DNA of 64,000 nucleotides. It comes from UBA8752 sp965657965 (lineage in GTDB: Bacteria > Bacteroidota > Bacteroidia > Flavobacteriales_D > Sanyastnellaceae). This document shows, piece by piece, positions 53,986 to 62,537 of this stretch (its first letter is position 1; every line of letters begins with the position of its first letter). The stretch covers positions 1 to 64,000 of the forward strand of contig CBFHQM010000001.1 of assembly GCA_965657965.1 (NCBI GenBank), given 5' to 3'. The notes below the pieces were generated by a model. That model had not been told where the DNA came from and did no database searches. It saw nothing but the letters and a program-made list of their open reading frames with translations. Both the position numbers and the translations under genes were made by a program.

Positions 53986-55128
53986 ATGATCCTGGAACTC
54001 ACCGAAGAGCAGCGCGCCGTGCGCGACGCAGCCAGAGACTTTGCCCAAAACGTGCTGAAGCCCGGTGTCATTGAACGTGACAACGAACAGCGCTTCCCCA
54101 AAGATGAAATTCGCCAGCTTGGTGAATTGGGATTCATGGGGATGATGGTCGACCCAAAATACGGAGGCAGTGGCATGGACACCGTAAGCTACGTGCTGGC
54201 CATGGAAGAACTGTCTAAAATTGACGCTTCGGCCTCGGTTTGCGTGTCGGTCAACAATTCCCTCGTTTGCTGGGGCCTTGAAGCCTACGGAAGCGAAGAG
54301 CAAAAGCAGAAGTACTTAACGCCCCTGGCCAGCGGAGAAAAAATCGGCGCATTTTGCTTGAGTGAACCCGAAGCCGGCAGCGATGCGACAAGTCAGCGCA
54401 CGACGGCCATTGACATGGGCGACCACTATTTGCTCAACGGCACCAAAAACTGGATCACCAACGGCGGATCAGCGAGCACCTATCTCGTGATCGCCCAGAC
54501 CGACGCCGACAAAGGCCATCGCGGCATCAACTGCCTGATCGTGGAGCGCGGAATGGAAGGCTTCATTGTAGGCGCCAAAGAGGACAAAATGGGCATCCGC
54601 GGCAGCGACACCCACACCTTGATGTTCCAAGACGTCAAAGTCCCCAAAGAGAATCGGCTCGGGGAAGACGGATTTGGGTTCAAGTTTGCCATGAAGACAC
54701 TGGCCGGAGGCAGAATCGGCATCGCTTCGCAAGCCTTGGGCATCGCCTCTGGTGCATTGGAATTCGCTCTGGCCTACTCCAAAGAGCGAAAGGCCTTTGG
54801 AAAGGAGATTCACAAGCACCAAGCCATTGCATTCAAGTTGGCTGACATGGCCACGGAAGTGGAGGCGGCAAGAATGCTGTGCATCAAATCGGCTTGGCTG
54901 AAGGACCAAGGCGAAGACTATGATTTAGCCAGTTCCATGGCGAAACTGTATGCCTCTGAAGTGGCCGGGCGGGTTTCGGACCAAGCCGTCCAAATTCACG
55001 GTGGTTACGGATACGTGAAAGAGTATCATGTCGAAAGACTGATGCGCGACTCTAAAATCACGCAGATCTACGAGGGAACAAGCGAGGTTCAAAGGATCGT
55101 GATTTCACGCTCCATTCTCCAAGACTGA
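53986..55128 (+). CDS. Acyl-CoA dehydrogenase
   Basis: 380 residues from the ATG at 53986 (MILELTEEQRAVRDAARDF); an earlier in-frame ATG at 53920 is rejected because it overlaps the divergent anmK start. The FAD-binding LTSxAG-type ACLSEPEAGSD-like FCLSEPEAGSD, NWITNGGSA, and the catalytic base Glu in IYEGTSEVQRIVISR mark it as a short- to medium-chain type. It makes an enoyl-CoA in fatty acid or branched-chain amino acid breakdown. It is monocistronic. A 36-base assembly gap follows its stop by 35 bases. Confidence 0.95.
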   Translation: MILELTEEQRAVRDAARDFAQNVLKPGVIERDNEQRFPKDEIRQLGELGFMGMMVDPKYGGSGMDTVSYVLAMEELSKIDASASVCVSVNNSLVCWGLEAYGSEEQKQKYLTPLASGEKIGAFCLSEPEAGSDATSQRTTAIDMGDHYLLNGTKNWITNGGSASTYLVIAQTDADKGHRGINCLIVERGMEGFIVGAKEDKMGIRGSDTHTLMFQDVKVPKENRLGEDGFGFKFAMKTLAGGRIGIASQALGIASGALEFALAYSKERKAFGKEIHKHQAIAFKLADMATEVEAARMLCIKSAWLKDQGEDYDLASSMAKLYASEVAGRVSDQAVQIHGGYGYVKEYHVERLMRDSKITQIYEGTSEVQRIVISRSILQD

Positions 55129-55163
55129 ACGTCTCTCTTCTTTCGGGACGATTTTCTTGAATC

Positions 55164-55199
55164 NNNNNNNNNNNNNNNNNNNNNNNNNNNNNNNNNNNN
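55164..55199. other. Assembly gap (36 N)
   Basis: A run of N between the stops of the two convergent genes (55128 and 55211). The true sequence and length here are unknown; a terminator hairpin or repeat that resists assembly would be expected in this position. Confidence 0.97.
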
Positions 55200-55210
55200 T
55201 GCTTTTCGCT

Positions 55211-56149
55211 TTACCGCTCAGCTGCTCGGGCTTCGGCCGCCTCCAGCAATTGACGTTCAGCCGCCCTTGCAGGCAATGGAATACCATCGTCAAAGCGCCG
55301 CGTCTCGACCACGCCGTCCGCGTTCCTTGAAATCAAGAGCGAGGAGCCAATGTCCGACTCGACTTCGAAAGCCACGGGCCGGCTTCCTTCCTGCCGATGC
55401 AATTGCGCCGCTGTCCGGACCCGGCGTTGACCATTTCTTTTGAGCAGCATGACCACCCCTGCTTCGTCTACAGTACAGATGAAGTCCTTGCGCCCAGCAC
55501 GAAGATGCGCAATGGCCTGAATGGCTGTGCTTTTAGACGTGTGGCGCCAGCCTGGTGTGGCCTCTCCCAAATTCCTATGATTGAGAATTCGACCATCGGC
55601 CAAACCAAGCAAATACCGTGCTTTCCCATCGCCATCGTAATCCACTACAGCCTGTGCCGTGATGGACGAGGAGGGACGAACTGAAAATCCAGGGATCGGA
55701 CGTCCTCCAGGGTCCAGACCCACCAAGTGTTTCCGGTCGACCAGAATGACTTCTCGGTTTCCATCGCCGTTCGCATCCACCTGGTGCGCTCCAATCAGGG
55801 GCCCTTCCATTCCGATTTCCCACCGCTCGGCGCCATCGACCCCCTTAAAAAAGACGCGGTTCAAATCGTCTTGTTCCAAAACACCTCCATCCAACTCTGC
55901 AACGGCTTTGGCAAAGCTGAACACTACGTCCGCGTCCTCCCCAGTTTCGACTGCACTCTCCTGCACGGCTTGTTGCTCCTCGGTTTGCACCAGAACATCC
56001 GACTCAGAACCGGACGCTACTGACGTCGGTGGCATGGCCTCACTCGGCGGCTCATTCCGTCCTTCGGACAAAAACCAAAAGGTGGCCCCAAAAGCGCAAA
56101 GCAATGACAAGCTTAGTGCCATCCAATACCGGCTTCCTCCAGCGTTCAT
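55211..56149 (-). CDS. Membrane-anchored protein with FG-GAP/VCBS-like repeats
   Basis: 312 residues. An N-terminal hydrophobic segment (YWMALSLSLLCAFGATFWF) is an uncleaved anchor or signal, followed by a low-complexity acidic linker, then repeats with Asp-rich calcium-type loops (VDANGDGNREVILVDRKH, VDYDGDGKARYLLGLADG) and strands that look like a partial beta-propeller. The C-terminus is Ala/Glu/Arg-rich (AAERQLLEAAEARAAER). I do not recognise a specific function; it could be a periplasmic binding or scaffold protein. An exact TAAGTTTG box (56154-56161) is four bases before the start. The 3' end lies 11 bases from the assembly gap but the stop codon is present. Confidence 0.7.
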   Translation of the reverse strand: MNAGGSRYWMALSLSLLCAFGATFWFLSEGRNEPPSEAMPPTSVASGSESDVLVQTEEQQAVQESAVETGEDADVVFSFAKAVAELDGGVLEQDDLNRVFFKGVDGAERWEIGMEGPLIGAHQVDANGDGNREVILVDRKHLVGLDPGGRPIPGFSVRPSSSITAQAVVDYDGDGKARYLLGLADGRILNHRNLGEATPGWRHTSKSTAIQAIAHLRAGRKDFICTVDEAGVVMLLKRNGQRRVRTAAQLHRQEGSRPVAFEVESDIGSSLLISRNADGVVETRRFDDGIPLPARAAERQLLEAAEARAAER

Positions 56150-56153
56150 GTTC

Positions 56154-56161
56154 CAAACTTA
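56154..56161 (-). promoter_or_regulatory. -7 promoter box before the repeat-protein gene
   Basis: TAAGTTTG on the minus strand matches TAnnTTTG exactly, separated from the ATG only by GAAC. Confidence 0.6.
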
Positions 56162-56224
56162 GAAGGGGAAGTCCTTAGGTTTTCGTCGCGTTCAGGGACT
56201 TGCCAAAGGAGGACGGTTCATCCC

Positions 56225-58345
56225 TCACGAAATGCGACTCCAATCCGGTCGCGCCGCGCGCAGCCGCTCCACACCGCTTTTCAGCAAGACATGCTCCGGT
56301 GCATCCAACCCGGGATCTCCACGGAGAATTCGGCGCGCAATGTCCCGCGCATCCTCGAGCAGGGCTCGGTCCTTGACCAAGTCAGCCACCTTCAAATCAA
56401 GCACACCACTTTGCTTGGTGCCCATCAGGTCTCCAGGCCCTCTCAATTCCAAATCGACCTCTGCAATCTCAAAACCATCTTGGGTTCGGCACATGGTTTC
56501 CAGCCTTCGCCTGGCCTCTTTGCCGAGCTCCTTGTCGCTCATCAACACGCAAAAGCTCTGATTGGCCCCACGTCCAACCCTTCCTCGCAATTGGTGCAGT
56601 TGACTCAACCCAAATCGCTCAGCACTCTCAATCACCATGACCGAGGCATTCGGCACATTCACCCCCACTTCAATCACGGTTGTGGCCACCATGATCTGTG
56701 TCGTGCCCTCTACAAACCGCTTCATCTCCGCATCCTTGTCCTCCGGCTTCATGCGGCCATGAACAATGCTGATCCGATAGTCTGGAGGGGAGAAGTGCCG
56801 GGTCAGGCTCTCGTAGCCATCCATCAAGTCTTTGTAATCGAGCTGGGCCGACTCCTCGATCAAAGGGAACACGATGTAGATCTGTCGCCCTTGCTCGATT
56901 TGTTCTCGAATAAATCCGAAAACCCCCAAACGCTGGGCATCCGTTCGGTGCACGGTTCGGATGGGCTTCCGACCCGGCGGCAATTCGTCGATGACGCTCA
57001 CGTCGAGGTCTCCATACACCGTCATGCTCAATGTGCGAGGAATGGGTGTGGCCGTCATTACCAAGATGTGCGGAGGGATGCTCGCCTTTGCCCACAACCG
57101 TGCGCGCTGCGCCACCCCAAATCGATGTTGTTCATCAATCACCACCAGCCCCAAACGATGAAAGACCACCTTCGGCTCTAGCACAGCGTGGGTTCCAATC
57201 AACAAATGCACCGTTCCCTCTGCCAACCCTTCCAAAATGGGCTTGCGCTGGGCGGTTTTAACAGAGCCCGTGAGCAGCTCGACACGAATCGGCAAATCCC
57301 CCAACATTTCCCGGAACCCCGCCAAATGCTGCTGCGCCAAGATTTCCGTGGGCGCCATAATGCAGGCCTGACATCCGTTGTCGACCGCAAGCAATGCCGT
57401 GAGGAGGGCCACCATGGTTTTACCACTGCCGACATCGCCTTGCAGCAATCGGTTCATGTGACGCCCATGACGGGTGTCCTCTCGCACTTCTCGAATCACG
57501 CGCTTTTGAGCCCCAGTCAACTCAAAGGGAATGCGCTCTTTGTAAAAACGATTGAAATGCGTGCCGACATGAGCAAACGCTTCGCCAGGCAAATCCTGAG
57601 TCTGCTGATTTCGGTGCTGCACCAACAGCAGTTGAAGAAAGAGAAACTCCTCAAACTTGAGCCGAAAACGCCCAAGGCGCTCCTCGTTGGCATCGGCGGG
57701 CTGATGAACTTGCTCGAGCGCCAAGGCCAAACCCGGCATGCCCCGCATGGACATAATCTCGGGTGGCAGCGTCTCTTGAATCCAATCTTGGCCATGGACC
57801 TTGCGCAATTGCGCCATCATCCTTTGCACTGCCTTGGCCAATCCATTGGAATTCAAACCAAAGCGTCCAAGTCGCTCGGTGGAACTGTACACCGGATGAA
57901 GCGCGGAAGCTGAATTGGCTTCACTCAGGCCCATCACCTCTGGATGCGCCATGTTGCGGCCCCCTTTAAAATCACTCACTTTGCCCCAAACCACGCAGGG
58001 CTGGCCCACGGGAAGATTCCGGGCCACCCATTGGGCCCCCTTGAACCAAACCAAGGCGAGGGTGTCGCCATGCTCGTCTGTAAACTCAGCTTCCAGCCTT
58101 TTTCCCCGCTTCTGCTGAATCTCTTTGATGTTGCGGATGGTGCCCCTCAACTGAACCTGAACCGGCCCGGGCACGGCTTCACTCACGCGGTGATAACGCG
58201 TGCGGTCTTCGTACCGGAAAGGCAAATGAAACAGGAGGTCACCACAAGAGCGAATGCCCAAGTCTTCGGCCAATGCCTCCGCCCGCTTTGGACCGATTCC
58301 TTTGAGGAATTCGATCGGGGTAGTGACACTGAGCGGTTCCGGCAT
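56225..58345 (-). CDS. recG: ATP-dependent DNA helicase RecG
   Basis: 706 residues. The wedge/OB region (PGPVQVQLRGTIRNIKEIQQ) precedes the SF2 helicase motifs: Walker A GDVGSGKTMVAL, DExH-type VVIDEQHRFGV, TATPIPRTL and the motif VI QLRGRVGRG, followed by the conserved C-terminal region ELRGPGDLMGTKQSG. It reverses stalled replication forks and processes Holliday junctions. Eleven bases after the pdhC stop, same strand, so probably in one transcription unit with pdhA and pdhC. Confidence 0.97.
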   Translation of the reverse strand: MPEPLSVTTPIEFLKGIGPKRAEALAEDLGIRSCGDLLFHLPFRYEDRTRYHRVSEAVPGPVQVQLRGTIRNIKEIQQKRGKRLEAEFTDEHGDTLALVWFKGAQWVARNLPVGQPCVVWGKVSDFKGGRNMAHPEVMGLSEANSASALHPVYSSTERLGRFGLNSNGLAKAVQRMMAQLRKVHGQDWIQETLPPEIMSMRGMPGLALALEQVHQPADANEERLGRFRLKFEEFLFLQLLLVQHRNQQTQDLPGEAFAHVGTHFNRFYKERIPFELTGAQKRVIREVREDTRHGRHMNRLLQGDVGSGKTMVALLTALLAVDNGCQACIMAPTEILAQQHLAGFREMLGDLPIRVELLTGSVKTAQRKPILEGLAEGTVHLLIGTHAVLEPKVVFHRLGLVVIDEQHRFGVAQRARLWAKASIPPHILVMTATPIPRTLSMTVYGDLDVSVIDELPPGRKPIRTVHRTDAQRLGVFGFIREQIEQGRQIYIVFPLIEESAQLDYKDLMDGYESLTRHFSPPDYRISIVHGRMKPEDKDAEMKRFVEGTTQIMVATTVIEVGVNVPNASVMVIESAERFGLSQLHQLRGRVGRGANQSFCVLMSDKELGKEARRRLETMCRTQDGFEIAEVDLELRGPGDLMGTKQSGVLDLKVADLVKDRALLEDARDIARRILRGDPGLDAPEHVLLKSGVERLRAARPDWSRIS

Positions 58346-58356
58346 CGGCGCCGGGA

Positions 58357-59610
58357 TTAGGCCAGCATGCGAACGGGATGTTCGAGCAAGGACTTGACTT
58401 CTTGAAGGAAGGCAGCGCCCATGGCGCCGTCTACAACACGGTGGTCACAGCTTAAAGTCAGCTTCATGACCTTCCCTGGCACCACGGCACCGTCGCGCAC
58501 AACCGGAACATCACTGATGCCGCCAACCGCCAAAATGCAAGCGTCTGGGGGATTGATGATGGCGGTGAAATCTTCGATGCCAAACATGCCCAGATTCGAG
58601 ATGGTGAAGGTGTTGCCTTCCCAGTCGCTGGGCTGAAGTTTTTTGTCTCGGGCCTTTCCGGCGTAATCCTTGACCTCTGCGCCAATCTCAGACAGCGACT
58701 TTCGGTCTGCATGGCGAACCACAGGAACGAGGAGACCGTCCTCCACAGCCACCGCTACACCAATGTGCACGTGTTCGTGGGTCCGGATGAAGGTGTCCAT
58801 CCACGCGCTGTTTACACCGGGGTGCTTCTTCAGGGCCAATGAAACCGCCTTGACAACCATGTCGTTGAAGCTGACTTTGACCCCTTCTTGCGCATTGATG
58901 GCTTTGCGGGCTTCGACAGCCGCATCCATGTCCACAGACAACTTCAAGTAGAAGTGTGGTGCTGTGAACTTTGACTCTGCCAAACGTCGCGCAATGACCT
59001 TGCGCATCTGACTCACGGGCTGGTCTGAGGATGACTCCACAGCGCCCATTCCTGCGGCAGGCGCTGGAACGTAATTCTCGATGTCACGCTTCACAATTCG
59101 GCCACCGTCACCGGTACCTTGAATGTGGCGCAAATCAAATCCGAGCTCTGCCGCAAGGCGGACAGCCAACGGAGAAGCTTTGATTTTTCCACTGACGGAG
59201 GCTGCGGGCACGGGTGCTACAGGGGCTGCCGCCACGGGTGCCGGCATTGGAGCCGGAGCAGGCGTTGGAGCGGGTGCTGGGGCCGGAGTTGGCGCAGGGG
59301 CTGCCGCAGGGGCTTCCTCTGCCACGGCGGGGGCTGCCGCATCGGCTGCGAGCAGAGCGGAGACGTCCTCTCCCGCCTCTCCCAGAATGGCCAAAATGCT
59401 GTCTACAGCGGCTGTGGCTCCTTTTTCCACGCCTACGTGCAACAATACTCCATCTTGGAAAGACTCAAATTCCATGGTGGCCTTGTCAGTCTCAATCTCG
59501 GCGAGCACCTCGCCAGATTCTACTGCATCTCCCACTTTCTTGTGCCACTCTGCGACAACACCTTCAGTCATGGTGTCGCTCAACTTGGGCATGCGTACAA
59601 TCTCTGCCAT
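58357..59610 (-). CDS. pdhC: Pyruvate dehydrogenase complex E2, dihydrolipoamide acetyltransferase
   Basis: 417 residues. One lipoyl domain with the lipoylated Lys in EIETDKATMEFE (about residue 43), an Ala/Pro linker of about 50 residues (APAPTPAPAPMPAPVAAAP), a peripheral subunit-binding domain (SPLAVRLAAELGFDL, IVKRDIENY), and the catalytic domain with DHRVVDGAMGAAFL (catalytic His). It transfers the acetyl group to CoA. It follows pdhA by 12 bases; E1-beta and E3 are not in the window. Confidence 0.94.
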   Translation of the reverse strand: MAEIVRMPKLSDTMTEGVVAEWHKKVGDAVESGEVLAEIETDKATMEFESFQDGVLLHVGVEKGATAAVDSILAILGEAGEDVSALLAADAAAPAVAEEAPAAAPAPTPAPAPAPTPAPAPMPAPVAAAPVAPVPAASVSGKIKASPLAVRLAAELGFDLRHIQGTGDGGRIVKRDIENYVPAPAAGMGAVESSSDQPVSQMRKVIARRLAESKFTAPHFYLKLSVDMDAAVEARKAINAQEGVKVSFNDMVVKAVSLALKKHPGVNSAWMDTFIRTHEHVHIGVAVAVEDGLLVPVVRHADRKSLSEIGAEVKDYAGKARDKKLQPSDWEGNTFTISNLGMFGIEDFTAIINPPDACILAVGGISDVPVVRDGAVVPGKVMKLTLSCDHRVVDGAMGAAFLQEVKSLLEHPVRMLA

Positions 59611-59622
59611 CTGGGGTCCGAT

Positions 59623-60678
59623 TCAGTCGTTGACGAAGGGGTAATTGGGCGTCACGTAGACGTCCTCGTATAATTCATGCGCCTCGGGGAAGGGGCTTTC
59701 TTCAGCGAACTGAATGGCCTCTTCTACTTGGGCCTTCACTTCTTTGTCGATGGCCTTGAGCTCGGCTTCCGTCATCCACTTCTGCTCCACAATCACTTTC
59801 GCAACATGGACAATGGGATCGCGCTGCTGGAACTCCTCCACTTCGCTCTTCTCACGGTACTTCTGAGGATCACTCATGGAGTGTCCTTTGTAGCGGTATG
59901 TCTGAATGTCGAGGAGGTAAGGGCCGGCTCCAGTTCGGCAATGGTCTGCCGCTTTCTTCATGGCTTTGGCCACAGCTTCAGGGGACATGCCGTCCACGGA
60001 TTCTGAAGGCATCTCGTAGGAAGCCCCGAGCTTGGACAAGTCGGTCACGTTTGTGGTTCGCTCCACAGATGTGCCCATTGCATACTTGTTGTTTTCCACC
60101 ACATAGATCACGGGAAGTTTCCAGGTCATGGCCATGTTAAACGACTCGTGCAACATGCCCTGGCGCGCCGCGCCGTCTCCGAAGAAACAGACCGTCACGT
60201 GGTCTTCTTTGCGGTATTTGTCGGCAAAGGCGATGCCCGCTCCGAGCCCAATTTGTCCGCCAACAATGCCATGTCCTCCGAAGAGGTTTCGCTCTTTATC
60301 GAACATGTGCATGGACCCTCCCTTTCCTTTGCTGGATCCGGTTTTGCGCCCATACAATTCTGCCATCACCACCTTGGGATCTGTGCCCAAGGCCAGTGGG
60401 TGTGCATGATCGCGGTATGCCGTGATCACACGGTCTGTGGGGCGTGTGCCTTCCACCATTCCCGCCAACACGGCCTCTTGACCAATGTAAAGGTGACAGA
60501 ACCCACCAAATTTTTGTTGGATATACAAATGGCCACAGCGCTCCTCGAAACGTCGCATCAACAGCATGTCGCGGTGCCACTTGAGGTAAGTCGCTTTGGA
60601 GAACGGCACTTTGGCCGTCTTTTTTGCAGCCGGCTTGCGGCGTGCAGGAGATTTTTTAGCAGGCGTGGAAGTGGTCAT
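59623..60678 (-). CDS. pdhA: Pyruvate dehydrogenase E1 component, alpha subunit
   Basis: 351 residues from the ATG at 60678 (MTTSTPAKKSPARRKPAAKK); a TTG at 60687 is the alternative. The N-terminal 25 residues are Lys/Ala/Pro-rich like a histone tail, before the E1-alpha core. The thiamine diphosphate site is GDGAARQGMLHESFNMA, and the core keeps YRDHAHPLALG and VVENNKYAMG. It decarboxylates pyruvate with the beta subunit (not in the window). A TATATTTG box (60699-60706) lies 20 bases upstream, an exact match to TAnnTTTG. Confidence 0.94.
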   Translation of the reverse strand: MTTSTPAKKSPARRKPAAKKTAKVPFSKATYLKWHRDMLLMRRFEERCGHLYIQQKFGGFCHLYIGQEAVLAGMVEGTRPTDRVITAYRDHAHPLALGTDPKVVMAELYGRKTGSSKGKGGSMHMFDKERNLFGGHGIVGGQIGLGAGIAFADKYRKEDHVTVCFFGDGAARQGMLHESFNMAMTWKLPVIYVVENNKYAMGTSVERTTNVTDLSKLGASYEMPSESVDGMSPEAVAKAMKKAADHCRTGAGPYLLDIQTYRYKGHSMSDPQKYREKSEVEEFQQRDPIVHVAKVIVEQKWMTEAELKAIDKEVKAQVEEAIQFAEESPFPEAHELYEDVYVTPNYPFVND

Positions 60679-60698
60679 GATTCCCAATTGGCAAGAAG

Positions 60699-60706
60699 CA
60701 AATATA
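60699..60706 (-). promoter_or_regulatory. -7 promoter box of pdhA-pdhC
   Basis: TATATTTG matches TAnnTTTG exactly on the minus strand, giving a leader of about 15 bases. Confidence 0.6.
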
Positions 60707-60733
60707 CAGCGGAACGCGGGTCAAACAGGCACC

Positions 60734-61219
60734 TTAGCGCCCCAACAAAACCACGGCATGTGCACTGATGCCCTTTCCAGTGCCAACGAACCCCAATTGC
60801 TCGGTCGTTGTGGCCTTGACGCCCACGCGATCAACGGAGACCCCGAGCAATCCCGAAATGCATGCGCGCATGTCGTCAATGTGCGGCCTCAGTTTTGGGG
60901 CTTGTAAGCAAATGGTCGCGTCAACATTCACGACTGCCCAGCCTTCCGTGCACACTTTGGCCACGGTTTCCTTGAGCAGCAATTTGCTGTCAATCCCTTT
61001 GTACGCCGCATCTGTATCGGGGAAATGCGCACCAATGTCACCCATGGCGCGCGCACCGAACAAGGCGTCACAAATGACATGTAACAGCACGTCAGCGTCG
61101 CTGTGTCCCACAGCTCCGATGGGGCCTGGAATCTGAATTCCACCCAACCAAAACTCCTCTCCTTCCGCCAATTGGTGAACGTCGTACCCGTAACCAACGC
61201 GCAGGTCTGGAAGCTTCAT
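60734..61219 (-). CDS. ispF: 2-C-methyl-D-erythritol 2,4-cyclodiphosphate synthase
   Basis: 161 residues from the ATG at 61219 (MKLPDLRVGYGYDVHQL). The zinc-ligand motif DVHQL and the segment GHSDADVLLHVICDALFG, AHFPDTDAAYKGIDS, and SVKATTTEQLG-like GVKATTTEQLGFVG complete the MEP-pathway cyclase. It is one step of isoprenoid precursor synthesis in the cytosol. It is followed at 60733 by the pdhA promoter region and lies seven bases after the porV stop. Confidence 0.95.
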   Translation of the reverse strand: MKLPDLRVGYGYDVHQLAEGEEFWLGGIQIPGPIGAVGHSDADVLLHVICDALFGARAMGDIGAHFPDTDAAYKGIDSKLLLKETVAKVCTEGWAVVNVDATICLQAPKLRPHIDDMRACISGLLGVSVDRVGVKATTTEQLGFVGTGKGISAHAVVLLGR

Positions 61220-61226
61220 GTGTGAT

Positions 61227-62498
61227 TCAGAAGTTAGAGGGGTCACTGTCGTCCCCACCTCCGATGACATCGTCAAAAGCCAAGCGGAGAGAGAACCTCA
61301 ACGTATTGGCCAGAGGGTTTTGCTGCGTTGTCGCAATCAAGTAACTCAAATCAATGTCCAGAACGGTGTACTTGATGCCCGCACCCAGCGTAATGAACTG
61401 ACGATTCCCCTTGGTGTAATGCTCGAAAAAGTACCCGCCACGAACCGCAAACACGCCGTTGTAATCGTACTCCAAGCCACCACCAAGATTAACCTCTCTC
61501 AACTCTTCACGGAATATGCTTCCGGGCTCAATCACATAGGTGCCATCCCCTTGTCGCTCCACAATGCCAGGCGCATCATAAAAACTCTGCATGATGCCGG
61601 AGGCCACACCCACATTGGGGTCGAAACCACTGACGATCAAATCGTCATCCTCACCCTCTCCATAAGCGGGCGCTGTGGGCACGAGGAGTTTGTTGGCGTC
61701 CATGGTGAACGTCAGATGGTTGTAGTCGTCGAGGAAGACGGTGGCCGCAATGCCCGTTTTGAGGTTGGTGGGGATGAAGTCGCGCTCAGCGGTTTCGGTG
61801 TAACTCATTTTCGCACCCACATTGGACACACAAACTCCCCAATTCATACGGCCATCCCGCGCACCAAACTTGACATTGTCGTTGGTATGAAAGACCCCTA
61901 CGTCAACCGCGACAGAACGTCCGGGCCGGCTGTCCGCTCCCAAAATGTTGGTGCCTCCCGTCAAGTTTGAATGGATGTAGCGCGCGGTGAACCCGCCGCT
62001 GAACTTGTCTCCGAACTTCTGGGAGAACCCGAAGTCCAACGAGAACTCGTTCGGACTAAAATCGCGAATGGCTGTGCCGTTCACATCGGTGAAGGTGATG
62101 TTGCCCAAGGAAAAATAACGCAGTGCCATGCCGATGGCTTGGCGCTTGTTGAGCTTTCTCGTCCCGCTCAAGTAAGCCAGTGACATGTCGTCTACCAGCG
62201 CCCGAAGCCATGGTGCATAGCCCAAGTGTGCTTCAAAAGTTTGATCGGTGAACGCCATGCGCGCTGGATTCCAGGCCATGGCGGCCCCATCTGGGGTCAA
62301 AGCCACACCCGCGTCGCCCATGGCGCCGCTCCGGGAATCAGGTGCAATCATCAAGAAAGGCACCGCTGTCGTAATCGTATTCAATTGCAACTGCTGAGCC
62401 GTCTCTTCCGGGGTAAGCTGACCTTGCATCACGACGGGGCTTACCGCCACGAAACCGAGGAGACAAAGCCAAGAACGAAGGGAATTCTGAATGTCCAT
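61227..62498 (-). CDS. porV: Type IX secretion system outer-membrane protein PorV (LptO)
   Basis: 423 residues from the ATG at 62498 (MDIQNSLRSWLCLLGF); signal peptide ends near VVMQG. Known PorV features include FLMIAPDSRSGAMGDAGVALTPDG, SFAYNPA-like AAMAWNPARMAF, and a C-terminal beta-barrel with alternating strands (FSLRLAFDDVIGGG). PorV delivers T9SS cargo to PorU, encoded next, and belongs to the FadL-like porin family. The neighbouring ispF begins seven bases after its stop, so they may share a transcript. Confidence 0.93.
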   Translation of the reverse strand: MDIQNSLRSWLCLLGFVAVSPVVMQGQLTPEETAQQLQLNTITTAVPFLMIAPDSRSGAMGDAGVALTPDGAAMAWNPARMAFTDQTFEAHLGYAPWLRALVDDMSLAYLSGTRKLNKRQAIGMALRYFSLGNITFTDVNGTAIRDFSPNEFSLDFGFSQKFGDKFSGGFTARYIHSNLTGGTNILGADSRPGRSVAVDVGVFHTNDNVKFGARDGRMNWGVCVSNVGAKMSYTETAERDFIPTNLKTGIAATVFLDDYNHLTFTMDANKLLVPTAPAYGEGEDDDLIVSGFDPNVGVASGIMQSFYDAPGIVERQGDGTYVIEPGSIFREELREVNLGGGLEYDYNGVFAVRGGYFFEHYTKGNRQFITLGAGIKYTVLDIDLSYLIATTQQNPLANTLRFSLRLAFDDVIGGGDDSDPSNF

Positions 62499-62537
62499 AT
62501 TCGGGGACAATATTACAATGTTAAAAGGGCAATTCGG

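Noticed and set aside
55105..55293. Open frame that runs through the N gap
   Set aside because: It contains undefined codons and no known domain.
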